Below are positions 51,421-59,932 of a stretch of 64,000 nucleotides of DNA, in pieces. Origin of the DNA: CAZENU01 sp965117035 (GTDB lineage Bacteria; Chloroflexota; Dehalococcoidia; Lucifugimonadales; CAZENU01). The translations under genes were made by a program, and so were the position numbers. Location: positions 1,798,001-1,862,000 of the forward strand of contig OZ220748.1 in the NCBI GenBank assembly GCA_965117035.1, given 5' to 3'. How positions within the stretch are numbered: the stretch's first letter is position 1; each line of letters opens with the position of its first letter. A model generated the notes under the pieces. The model was not told where the DNA came from and did not search any database. It saw only the letters and a list, made by a program, of their open reading frames with translations.

Positions 51421-51452
51421 GAGCGGCGGCCCCCGTGTCGGGACCGCCGCTC
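51421..51452. terminator. Hairpin terminator shared by convergent genes
   Basis: GAGCGGCGG at 51421-51429 pairs perfectly with CCGCCGCTC at 51444-51452, and CCC with GGG inside, leaving a short loop. It lies between the converging lipoprotein 4 and surface protein genes. The T-tract is weak on either strand. Confidence 0.65.
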
Positions 51453-51471
51453 CTGATGGCTACGTTTCCGT

Positions 51472-52932
51472 TCAGCCGGACCGCTTGGCCGCCCGCCTCA
51501 GCGCCAGGATGGCGCCCACGGCGACCAGCAACAGGACGACGATCACGATGACGGCGATCAGGCCCACGCCAAGGCCGCCGTCCTCGTCGCCGGCAGCGGC
51601 GGTCTGGGCCGGGGCGTCACCGGCGCCGGACTGTTCCGCCGCCTCCTCGTCCGTCTCCTCGGACGGAATCGGCGTGGGCGTCGGCGGTGGCTCCGGGCCA
51701 ACGTTCACGCTGCCCCTGAGCCTGTCGACCCGAATATCGTAGGTACCCTCCTCGAACCGCACCGTCAGCACCACGTCCTTCTCCTCGTTGGGCTCGAGCA
51801 GCACGCGGTGGGTCTTGGCCGGGACCGAGCCGACGTATACGCCGATGAGCGGGGTGAGCGGGCCCGACGTGAGATTCGTGACCTGGACGGTCAACTCGGT
51901 CGGCACGCGTGCGCCGGGGGAGTCGACCCTGAGGTTTTCGACCTTGAACTCGGGCTCGGGCGCCGTGGACCTGCCGGTGATACTCCAGGTCGAGAACTCG
52001 GGCACGAGCTGGCGGTATTGCACCGTCGTCTCGTCCTCCCCCACGTACTGCGCGGGCGCGAACTCCCAGAAGCCGGAGTCGACGTTGTGCCGATTGAGGA
52101 GCACGGACCAGGGATGAATGTCGTTCTCCTCGAGCCAGCTCTTGTCTATGGAGAAGGTGATGTAGCCCGCGGCGAAGCCGCTGTCGGCGCCGGAGCCGAC
52201 CGTGAGCCTGAAGAGCTTGTGGGCGCTCTGTTCCGCCGGGAAGGCGGGCATCTCGAACGGGCGAGCGGAGAAGGCCGACTTGGTGCCGGGCGTCGGAGTG
52301 GGCTTCGTGGAGATCACGCCAAGAGGCAGGCCGGTGACGTTGACACGGATCCGCGAAGGCGCGTTGGCGAACCTGCCGGCGATGGAGTCCACGGGAGCGC
52401 GTCCGTCCTGGTGCGCCCAGACTCCTACTGCGCCTCCGGCGGGTCCCTCGGGGATCGGGGGCCGCAGCCATATCTCGACTGGCAGCACCTCGCCCAACGC
52501 GGCGAGGGCGTCGTCGTCGTCGGCCAGGCCCATGTTGAGCGCGTCCATGGTGGCGGCTACGTCGCTCTCCGCCGCGGCCTTCAGGGCGTTGGCGACAGCC
52601 GCGGCGTCGGCCTTGACGGCGGCGGTGAGGGTGTTTCCGGTGGCCTGGGCGTCCTGAGCGGCGGCGGCCGCGATGGCCCGGCCGGCGCCGTCGGGGTCCT
52701 GGGCCGCGGCGGCTGCGAGCGCCGGGCCTGCCGTCGCCGGGTCCTGCAGGATGGCGTCTACGTCCTCCTGCGGGGGCGCCGGGTCCGCCTGGGCGGGAGG
52801 CGCGGCGCGGGGACTGCGGGGCTCGTCCGCGGAGCCGCGCGCCACCGCGGCCTGCGCGGCCGCGAACGCGGACAGTGCGACCACGAGAACACCTAAGAAC
52901 AGGTACCTCCGGGGGAAACCGCGCAGCGTCAC
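51472..52932 (-). CDS. Membrane-anchored surface protein with a PGF-pre-PGF-like domain
   Basis: A 486-residue exported protein. After a signal peptide (RRYLFLGVLVVALSAFAAAQ) come a Pro/Ala-rich part and an Ala-rich helical stretch (about 55-130). A beta domain follows with FSIDKSWLEENDIHPWSVLL and VPEFSTWSITG, which matches the PGF-pre-PGF domain best known in archaeal surface proteins. A CARDB-like segment (FKVENLRVDSPGARVPTELT) precedes a Pro/Thr linker, a membrane helix (GLIAVIVIVVLLLVAVGA) and a basic tail RRAAKR. GTG 52932 has AAGGAGG seven bases before it. Confidence 0.75.
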   Translation of the reverse strand: MTLRGFPRRYLFLGVLVVALSAFAAAQAAVARGSADEPRSPRAAPPAQADPAPPQEDVDAILQDPATAGPALAAAAAQDPDGAGRAIAAAAAQDAQATGNTLTAAVKADAAAVANALKAAAESDVAATMDALNMGLADDDDALAALGEVLPVEIWLRPPIPEGPAGGAVGVWAHQDGRAPVDSIAGRFANAPSRIRVNVTGLPLGVISTKPTPTPGTKSAFSARPFEMPAFPAEQSAHKLFRLTVGSGADSGFAAGYITFSIDKSWLEENDIHPWSVLLNRHNVDSGFWEFAPAQYVGEDETTVQYRQLVPEFSTWSITGRSTAPEPEFKVENLRVDSPGARVPTELTVQVTNLTSGPLTPLIGVYVGSVPAKTHRVLLEPNEEKDVVLTVRFEEGTYDIRVDRLRGSVNVGPEPPPTPTPIPSEETDEEAAEQSGAGDAPAQTAAAGDEDGGLGVGLIAVIVIVVLLLVAVGAILALRRAAKRSG

Positions 52933-53023
52933 TTCCAACCTCCTTGCGGCGGGTCTCGTCGTGGCCGACCCTGCCGTACTGCGGAATAGCGGGGGGCGTT
53001 TGGGCCGTTGCCGGCCCATCGCC

Positions 53024-53052
53024 ACAGTACAGACACGCGGCGGCGCTGTCAA
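53024..53052 (-). promoter_or_regulatory. Promoter of the surface protein gene
   Basis: Minus strand TTGACA (53047-53052), 17 bases, TACTGT (53024-53029), about 90 bp upstream of the GTG start. It lies back to back with the promoter at 53131-53158. Confidence 0.6.
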
Positions 53053-53130
53053 CGATGGGGCGGCGTCCCGAACGACGGGTGTATGCGCCCGCCGCTGCGT
53101 CCCCTGTGTGCATTGGACTCCGACCATGTC

Positions 53131-53158
53131 TTGACAGCGTCGCCAACTTCTATATAAT
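53131..53158 (+). promoter_or_regulatory. Consensus sigma-70 promoter of the solute-binding lipoprotein gene
   Basis: TTGACA at 53131-53136 and TATAAT at 53153-53158, both perfect, 16 bases apart. Such a match in GC-rich DNA implies strong constitutive expression. The start codon is at 53195, preceded by GGGGGGAGAGCC. Confidence 0.8.
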
Positions 53159-53194
53159 TCGAGCCACGTACGACAGTAGTATGGGGGGAGAGCC

Positions 53195-55009
53195 ATGTCG
53201 CATGTCGGAAAGAAACTGGCACTATTTGTAGCGATATCGTTAGTGGCCCTATTGGGAGCGGTCGCCTGCGAGGAGGCTGCCGAGCCCGAAGCGCCACAGG
53301 CTCCTCAAGCGGCCGCCGACCCGGCAGCGCCGCAGGCCCCCACCGGACCGGGTCCGGCCGCGGCCAGGGCCGCTGCGGACCCTCAGGCGCCTGAGGCTGC
53401 CCAGGCGGCAGCCGACCCAGAGGCGCCGAAGGCGGCGGAGACCGGCCAGCAGGCGGTGAAGAAGCCGGTCACGACCAGGACGGGGATGGGCCTGGACCGG
53501 AACCTGGCCGACGAGCAGGTCGCGACGGTGCCCGGATTCAAGCGGACGAACGCCGCGCCGTGGCGTGACGGCGGTGGCAACCGCGAGTTCTCCCCGTGGC
53601 AGGCAGCAACCCTGCTGTTCCTCAACGAGGACAACACGTTCAGGCCGTTCCTCGCTTCGAGCTGGAGCGTGACGGACGACCAGACGACTTTCACGTTCAA
53701 GATCCGCGAGGACGCGATCTACCAGGACGGCACTCCCATCAAGGCTTCCGAGCTGAAGGCGTACTGGGAGCACGGCGGCAAGCCCGAAAACATCGTGGCG
53801 TGGGGCGGCTCGATGCTCCTCGGCCTGCGCGACATCAAGGGCATGCAGGACCTGATGGCCGGCGACACGACCGTGGCCGAGGGCCTGGTGGCCATCGACG
53901 ACCACACGCTGCAGGTGACGATGGAGCAGCCGATCCCGACGTTCCCGCACGTCGTCACGATCGACCAGACCGGATTCACCAAGCTCGACCAGGTACTCGC
54001 CGATCCCGAGGACTGGCACTTCGCTCCGATCGGGGTGGGCCCCTACGCCATGGTGATCGACAAGGACACCGGCTACACGGAGATTATCCGCGTAGACCTG
54101 AACGGAATGTCCTGGTGGGGCGAGCAGTTCATCCTCGAGAAGGTCATCTACCCGGACGTTCCTGACCAGCAGGTCAAGCTGATCATGTTCGAGAACGGCG
54201 AGGTAGAGTGGGTCAGGGTTTCCGGACCTCCCGTAGCGGAGGCGCTGAATCCCAGTTCCGCGATGCACCCGTTCCTGTACATCGGTCAGAGCGGCGGCCT
54301 GTGGCTGTACAGCCTCGCGAGCGGCCTCGCGCCGCTGGAGGATGTCTTCGTCCGGCAGGCGCTGATCCACGCGCAGGACATGCAGACGACGGTGCAGGCG
54401 GTGATCGGCAGCCACGTCAAGAGGGCGCCCGGCTACGTCACGAGCAACGTCGCCTGTCACGACCCGGACTACGACGGCGGGTTCTATGATCCGGACCTCG
54501 CCAGGCAGTTCCTGTCCGAGTCGACGTACGGCAGCGCGGCCAACCTGCCGGTGATCCGCATCGACCTGGCGAACGCGACGCGGATCAACATCGGCGTAAT
54601 CACGAAAGAGTACTGGAAGGACAATCTCGACATAGACCTGGACCTGCTCAAGCGCGAGCGCGGCATGCCCAGGCGCGAGGGCTCCCAGATCATCCGGCGG
54701 AGTTCCGGCACGCCGGTGAAGGACCCGATCTGGCTCACCAACGCGATGAGAAGCGTGATCGTGGACGAGGTGCCGGGACGCGAGGTGGTGGACGCGCTGT
54801 GGTCTTACGCCACGACGCTGCCTCTGGCCCATCCCGAGCGCTGCGCGGCCTTCCAGGCGGTCGAGCGCGAGATGATCGACTCGGCCTACATCATCCCGCA
54901 CGAGGGGATCGACACGGTCCACTTCTTCGTGCAGCCGTGGGTGAGAGGCTTCGACCGGCCGTTCTCGCAGGAGATCACGTTCGACAAGATGTTCATCCAG
55001 AAGCACTAG
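53195..55009 (+). CDS. Solute-binding lipoprotein of a peptide/nickel-type ABC importer
   Basis: A 604-residue family 5 extracellular solute-binding protein. The signal sequence ends in the lipobox GAVAC. Residues 28-85 form an unusually long Pro/Ala/Gln-rich linker built on a repeated APQA/ADPEAP-like unit. The binding domain then shows LASSWSVTDDQTTFTFKIRE, GTPIKASELKAYWEHG, VAIDDHTLQVTMEQPIP and GVGPYAMVI, all standard. Substrates of the family include oligopeptides, glycosides and metals. No permease or ATPase gene is adjacent, so it may serve a transporter encoded elsewhere. A consensus promoter precedes it and a terminator follows. Confidence 0.9.
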   Translation: MSHVGKKLALFVAISLVALLGAVACEEAAEPEAPQAPQAAADPAAPQAPTGPGPAAARAAADPQAPEAAQAAADPEAPKAAETGQQAVKKPVTTRTGMGLDRNLADEQVATVPGFKRTNAAPWRDGGGNREFSPWQAATLLFLNEDNTFRPFLASSWSVTDDQTTFTFKIREDAIYQDGTPIKASELKAYWEHGGKPENIVAWGGSMLLGLRDIKGMQDLMAGDTTVAEGLVAIDDHTLQVTMEQPIPTFPHVVTIDQTGFTKLDQVLADPEDWHFAPIGVGPYAMVIDKDTGYTEIIRVDLNGMSWWGEQFILEKVIYPDVPDQQVKLIMFENGEVEWVRVSGPPVAEALNPSSAMHPFLYIGQSGGLWLYSLASGLAPLEDVFVRQALIHAQDMQTTVQAVIGSHVKRAPGYVTSNVACHDPDYDGGFYDPDLARQFLSESTYGSAANLPVIRIDLANATRINIGVITKEYWKDNLDIDLDLLKRERGMPRREGSQIIRRSSGTPVKDPIWLTNAMRSVIVDEVPGREVVDALWSYATTLPLAHPERCAAFQAVEREMIDSAYIIPHEGIDTVHFFVQPWVRGFDRPFSQEITFDKMFIQKH

Positions 55010-55046
55010 GCGCGCAAGGGACACCCGTCCCGAACAGGGCTTAGAC

Positions 55047-55085
55047 GAAGGGGCTCCAGGTATTCATCTGGGGCCTCTTCATTTT
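55047..55085 (+). terminator. Rho-independent terminator after the solute-binding protein gene
   Basis: GAAGGGGCTCCAG at 55047-55059 pairs with CTGGGGCCTCTTC at 55068-55080 through a 13-bp stem with two G-T type pairs; ATTTT follows at once. Confidence 0.8.
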
Positions 55086-55137
55086 GGGTAGTGGATCGTG
55101 AATGGCGGATGGTCGAGAGTGAAGAGTGGAGGCCGGC

Positions 55138-56166
55138 ATGGCTGACGAGAACTACGGCTACGAGCCGAAAGCGACGGAGGCCGAGCGGGAGATCTTCGAG
55201 AGGGAGCTCGACTCCTTCGTCCCCGACCGGGCTCTCGACGCTCACGCCCACATGTGGCCGGGCACGGCGCCGGACGCCGAGAACGATCCGAAGCCGTGGC
55301 TGCAGGAGCACATGACGCTGGCGCGCTGGCAGGAGTTGATCACCGACCAGATGCCCGGGCGCGCGATCGGCGGCCTGATGCTGGCCGTGCCGCAGGGCAT
55401 CCACGGCCTGGCGCCGTCGACCGAGGAGCGGATCAGGCGGCACGCGGAGCACATCGTGGCGGAGTCCGCGGGCAGCCCGCTGTGCCAGCCGACGATGTTC
55501 GTGTCGCCTTGGATGGACCCGGACTACGTCGAGCAGGAGGCCCGGAGGCTGGACGTCAAGGGCCTGAAGGTGTACCACACCGAGAGCCCGAGGAAGCCCA
55601 CGTGGAACTGCGAGATACCCGAGTACATGCCGGAGTGGGTGGCGCGGGTGGCCCACGATCTGGGCATCTGCGTGACGCTGCACATGGTGAAGGACCGGTC
55701 GGTGGCCGATCCGTCGAACCAGCACTGGATCAGGACGTACTGCGAGCGTTACCCCGACATGAAGCTGATCCTGGCGCACGCGGCGCGGAGCTTCAACCCC
55801 GTCTTTGCGATGGAGGGCATCCATACCCTCGAGGGGCTGCCGAACGTGTACTGCGACACGGCGGCGGTCGGCGAGGTCGGCGCCTGCGAGGCGATCATCC
55901 AGCACCTGGGACACGACAGGCTGCTGTGGGCGACGGACTTCCCGATCACCCACATGCACGGCAACTACGTGGCCATCGGCAACGGACACATCTGGGCCGA
56001 CCCCGAATCCCACCCGTCGCCGGACGTCGTGCACCACGGCTTCGTTCACAACGGGCTGGAGCAGCTTCGCGTCATCAAGCAGGCGGCGTGGCACCGGCGG
56101 CTGACCGACTCGCAGGTGGAGGACGTCTTCTTCAACAATCTCGCCGGCCTGATCGACGTCAGGTAG
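55138..56166 (+). CDS. Amidohydrolase-2 family metal-dependent enzyme
   Basis: A 342-residue TIM-barrel enzyme with the metal motifs intact: ALDAHAHMWPG near 28, VTLHMVKD, LILAHAARSFNP and LLWATDFPITHMHG. It is larger than the pair enzymes above and has the longer loops of aromatic-acid decarboxylase relatives; the substrate is unknown. ATG 55138 follows GGAGG five bases upstream, and is preferred to ATG 55126. It starts the plus-strand group containing the second hydantoinase operon, 58 bp before its first gene. Confidence 0.88.
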   Translation: MADENYGYEPKATEAEREIFERELDSFVPDRALDAHAHMWPGTAPDAENDPKPWLQEHMTLARWQELITDQMPGRAIGGLMLAVPQGIHGLAPSTEERIRRHAEHIVAESAGSPLCQPTMFVSPWMDPDYVEQEARRLDVKGLKVYHTESPRKPTWNCEIPEYMPEWVARVAHDLGICVTLHMVKDRSVADPSNQHWIRTYCERYPDMKLILAHAARSFNPVFAMEGIHTLEGLPNVYCDTAAVGEVGACEAIIQHLGHDRLLWATDFPITHMHGNYVAIGNGHIWADPESHPSPDVVHHGFVHNGLEQLRVIKQAAWHRRLTDSQVEDVFFNNLAGLIDVR

Positions 56167-56224
56167 ACGAAACGAGCCACAGCCGCAGGGCGCGGCGCGC
56201 GTTTCGTTTCGGAGGAAACGGACA

Positions 56225-58330
56225 CTGGCTACGAACGATACGGGCCGCTACAGGCTGGCTGTAGACATCGGGGGGACGTTCACCGACGTCGTGCTGCTCG
56301 CGCCGGACGGGCGTTACTGGACGAAGAAGGTGTCGTCTACGCCCGGGGACTACGCGGTGGGCATCATCGAGGGCGTCGCGCAGGTCCTGGACGACCGCGG
56401 GCTGGCCGGCTCCGCGTTGCGGGAGATCATCCACGGCACGACCGTGGCCAGCAACACGATCCTGGAGAACAAGGGCGCACGGACGGCGTTGATCACCACC
56501 CGCGGCTTCCGTGACGTGCTGGAGCTCCGGCGGCTCCGGGTGCCGCAGCTCTACAGCGTCTTCTACGAGCCGCCGACGCCGCTGGTGGAACGGCGGCTGC
56601 GGCTGGAGGTGGACGAGCGGGTCGACAGCGGCGGCGCGGTAGTCGCGCCGCTGAGCGAGGAGGACGTGGAGGCGGCGCTGGACCGGATCGGGGAGGAAGG
56701 CGCCGAGTCGGTGGCGGTGTGCTTCCTGCACTCGTACCGGAACGCGACGCACGAGCGGCAGGTCGGCGAGGCCATCCGCCGTCGGCTTCCGGACATCTAC
56801 GTCTCGCTGTCGGTCGACGTGCTGCCCGAGATACGGGAGTACGAGCGCACGAGCACCACGGTCGTCAACTCGTACCTGGGGCCGATAGTCAAGACCTACC
56901 TGGACTCGCTGGAGGAGCGGCTCGGCGCGTCGGACATCTCCGCGCCGGTGCACATCATGCAGTCGAACGGCGGGATCATGTCGGCGAGGCAGGCCGCGGA
57001 GACGCCGGTGAAGATCGTCGAGTCGGGCCCGGCGGCGGGTGTCGTGGGCGGCGACGAGACCGGGAAGAGGGTCGGCCTGCCGAACCTGATCACGTTCGAC
57101 ATGGGCGGGACGACGGCCAAGGCGTCGCTGATCGAGGACGGGCAGCGCAGCTGGACGACGGAGCACGAGATCGGCGCGGGGATATCGCTGTCGAGCCGGC
57201 TGGTCAAGGGCGGCGGGCACGCGATCAAGGTGCCGGTGATGGACCTGGCGGAGGTCGGGGCCGGCGGCGGCAGCATCGTGTGGATCGACCGGGGCGGCGC
57301 GCTCAGGGTCGGCCCGCGGAGCGCCGGGGCGATGCCGGGGCCGGCGTGCTACGACACGGGCGGCACGGAGCCGACCGTGACCGACGCGAACGTCGTCCTG
57401 GGCTACGTCAACCCGCGGCGGCTGGCCGGCGGCGCTGTGGAGCTGAAGCCGGAGCTGTCGACGCGGGTGCTCGAGGAGCGCGTGGCCGGGCCTCTCGGCA
57501 TGGACGCGCTGGAGGCGGCCTACGGAGTGCACACCGTGGCCAACGTGACGATGATCCGCGCGATCCGGGCCGTGTCGACGTACCGGGGCCGCGACCCGAG
57601 GGACTTCTCGATGCTGGCGTTCGGCGGCAGCGGGCCGATCCACGCGGTGGCGATGGCGCGGTCGCTCAGCGTAGCGACCGTCGTCGTGCCCCCGGCGTCG
57701 GGAGTCTTCTCCGCCGTGGGCCTGCTGCAGGCGCAGGCGGAGAGCCACTTCGTGCTGACCTTCTTCGGCCGCCTGTCGCAGGTCGATCCGGCGACGCTCG
57801 ACGGCGCGTACGGGACGATGATGTCGCAGGCGGAGGCGTCGCTCGCCACGGAGGGATACGGCGCTGTGGACCTGGTTTGGCAGCGGTCGGCGGACCTGAG
57901 ATACGTGGGGCAGGCCTACGAGCTGACCGTCCGGGCGCCGGAGGGCCGTCTTGGCCCTTCGGAGATGGCAGTCCTGGGGGAGAGATTCCACGACGAGCAC
58001 GAGCGCACGTACGGGCACAAGGCGCCCGACGAGGCGGTCGAGATCGTGAACCTGAGGCTGACGGCGCGGGCCGCGTCGGGCCAGAGCGAGCCGACCACGC
58101 CGAAGGCGGCCGCGGACGGCCACGAGCGGACGAGTCGTGACGTGTACTTCGGGCCCGGTCACGGCTCGCTGGAGACGCCGATAGTCTCCCGGTCGGACCT
58201 GACGGAGGCGGGCGTGGACGGGCCGACGGTGGTGGAGGAGTACGATGTCACCACGGTCGTTCCACCGGGCTCCTCGGCCCGGCTGGACGAGTGGAGCAAC
58301 ATCGTGATCGACGTCGGGACAGGCGCGTGA
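56225..58330 (+). CDS. Hydantoinase/oxoprolinase subunit A (HyuA-like), probable CTG start
   Basis: A protein of about 701 residues with the same motifs as the gene at 29519: LAVDIGGTFTDVVLLAPDGR, ASNTILENKGARTALITTRG, FDMGGTTAKASLIEDG, AGGGSIVWIDRGGALRVGP and AFGGSGPIHAVAMARSLS. The ATPase motif VDIGGTFTD is essential, yet the first ATG, GTG or TTG in frame (56291) lies after it. Upstream, GGAGG at 56211-56215 is nine bases before CTG 56225, which gives LATNDTGRYRLAVDIGG. I therefore propose CTG initiation. It leads the operon hyuA - deacylase - hyuB. Confidence 0.85.
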   Translation: MATNDTGRYRLAVDIGGTFTDVVLLAPDGRYWTKKVSSTPGDYAVGIIEGVAQVLDDRGLAGSALREIIHGTTVASNTILENKGARTALITTRGFRDVLELRRLRVPQLYSVFYEPPTPLVERRLRLEVDERVDSGGAVVAPLSEEDVEAALDRIGEEGAESVAVCFLHSYRNATHERQVGEAIRRRLPDIYVSLSVDVLPEIREYERTSTTVVNSYLGPIVKTYLDSLEERLGASDISAPVHIMQSNGGIMSARQAAETPVKIVESGPAAGVVGGDETGKRVGLPNLITFDMGGTTAKASLIEDGQRSWTTEHEIGAGISLSSRLVKGGGHAIKVPVMDLAEVGAGGGSIVWIDRGGALRVGPRSAGAMPGPACYDTGGTEPTVTDANVVLGYVNPRRLAGGAVELKPELSTRVLEERVAGPLGMDALEAAYGVHTVANVTMIRAIRAVSTYRGRDPRDFSMLAFGGSGPIHAVAMARSLSVATVVVPPASGVFSAVGLLQAQAESHFVLTFFGRLSQVDPATLDGAYGTMMSQAEASLATEGYGAVDLVWQRSADLRYVGQAYELTVRAPEGRLGPSEMAVLGERFHDEHERTYGHKAPDEAVEIVNLRLTARAASGQSEPTTPKAAADGHERTSRDVYFGPGHGSLETPIVSRSDLTEAGVDGPTVVEEYDVTTVVPPGSSARLDEWSNIVIDVGTGA

Positions 58331-58346
58331 CGAGGAGACGCGGGGC

Positions 58347-59927
58347 ATGCTCGACCTGATAGTCGAAGGCGGCACGGTCGTGGACGGGACCGGTTCGGCC
58401 CGGTACCGGGCCGACGTGGGCGTAGCCGGCGGGCGCATCGAGACGGTCGGCGACCTCGCCGGCGCCGAGGCCGCGCGCCGGCTGGACGCCACGGGGCTGT
58501 TCGTCACGCCCGGCTTCATCGACATCCACAGCCACTCGGACTTCACGCTGCTGGTCGATCCGAGGGCCCAGAGCTCGATCGCGCAGGGCGTGACGACGGA
58601 GGTGATCGGCAACTGCGGCCACGGCTGCGCTCCGATCACCGACCCGGAGCTGTTCAAGGGCAACATCTACGGCTACACGCCGCTGCTGGACATCGACTGG
58701 ACCACCACCGCCGGGTATTTTCAAAAGCTCGAACAGGCGCGCACTGCCGTGAACGTCGCGGGACTGGTGCCGAACGGCAACCTGCGTCTCGCCGCGGCGG
58801 ACTACCTCGAGCGGCCGTCGACGCCCGACGAGGTGGCGAACATGGTCCGGCTGCTGGAGGAGGGGCTCGACGCGGGCGCGTTCGGGTACTCGACGGGCCT
58901 GGAGTATCCTGCCGAGCGCTCCTGCTCCGAGGAGGAGATGATCGCGCTGTGCCGCGTCGTCGCGCGCGCCGGGGGGCTGTACGCGACGCACGAGCGCAAC
59001 AAGGAGGTCTACGCGGTGGAGGCCGTCGAGGAGGGCATCCGGGTCGCCGAGGCCGCCGGCGCGCGGCTGCAGCTCTCCCACATCATCCCGCGGCGCGGCG
59101 GGCCTCCGGACGCGAGGGAGCGCGCCATCGAGGCGGCCGAGAAGGCCCACGCCCGCGGGCTGGACGTCGGCTTCGACCAGCACACTAGGCTGCACGGCAT
59201 CACGAACGTCAGCTCCGCCCTGCCCGCCTGGGCCTTCGAGGGCGGGACGGGCGCGCTGGCGGCCCGGCTGCGCGACCCCGCGACCAGGGCCGAGTTGAAG
59301 CGCTACGAGAGCCTGATCTCGAGCTTCGGGCTGGGAGGCTGGGACCGGGTCTACCTGTTCAAGAGCGACGCCAACCCGGAGATGGTCGGCAGGAGCTTCG
59401 CGGAGCTTGCGCCGCCGGGCGGCGACGCCTTCGACGCGATCTTCGACATCATCCTGGCGGAGGTCGACGACCCCCAGGGCCCGATGTGCGTGTGCCACTC
59501 GTACGAGGAGGAGGAGCTGCGCGAGACGTTCGAGCACCCGCTCTGCACGCTCGAGTCGGACGCGACGGCGCTCGGGGTCGACGGCCCGCTGGCGGGAACG
59601 GACTTCCTGGGCGCGTACACCTGGGCCGCGTGGTTCCTGCGGCGGTTCGTGCGCGAGACGCCGGCGTTCACCTGGGAGCAGGCGATCCACAAGCTGACCG
59701 CCATGCCGGCGGAGCGCGTCGGCATCCGGGACCGCGGCCGGATCGACCGGGGGCTGCAGGCGGACGTCGTCGCGCTGGACCCGGAGGCCGTCCGCGAGCG
59801 CGGCACGCTGGAGGACTCGAGCGTGCTGGCCGAGGGCGTCTCGCACGTGGTGGTCAACGGCATCGTGACGATGGCCGACGGGGCGCTCACGGGAAGCCGC
59901 GGCGGCCAGATGCTGCGAAGGAGCTAG
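58347..59927 (+). CDS. N-acyl-D-amino-acid deacylase family protein 3
   Basis: A 526-residue amidohydrolase. It starts LDLIVEGGTVVDGTGSARYR, has the zinc motif GFIDIHSHSDFTL, GVTTEVIGNCGHG, LQLSHIIPRRGG and late ADVVALDPEAV. It lies 17 bp after hyuA and 6 bp before hyuB, so it is inside the hydantoinase operon. That position suggests it acts on the product of the hydantoinase, releasing a free amino acid from an N-acyl or N-carbamoyl compound. The D-specificity is known only for characterised relatives. Confidence 0.88.
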   Translation: MLDLIVEGGTVVDGTGSARYRADVGVAGGRIETVGDLAGAEAARRLDATGLFVTPGFIDIHSHSDFTLLVDPRAQSSIAQGVTTEVIGNCGHGCAPITDPELFKGNIYGYTPLLDIDWTTTAGYFQKLEQARTAVNVAGLVPNGNLRLAAADYLERPSTPDEVANMVRLLEEGLDAGAFGYSTGLEYPAERSCSEEEMIALCRVVARAGGLYATHERNKEVYAVEAVEEGIRVAEAAGARLQLSHIIPRRGGPPDARERAIEAAEKAHARGLDVGFDQHTRLHGITNVSSALPAWAFEGGTGALAARLRDPATRAELKRYESLISSFGLGGWDRVYLFKSDANPEMVGRSFAELAPPGGDAFDAIFDIILAEVDDPQGPMCVCHSYEEEELRETFEHPLCTLESDATALGVDGPLAGTDFLGAYTWAAWFLRRFVRETPAFTWEQAIHKLTAMPAERVGIRDRGRIDRGLQADVVALDPEAVRERGTLEDSSVLAEGVSHVVVNGIVTMADGALTGSRGGQMLRRS

Positions 59928-59932
59928 CGAAC

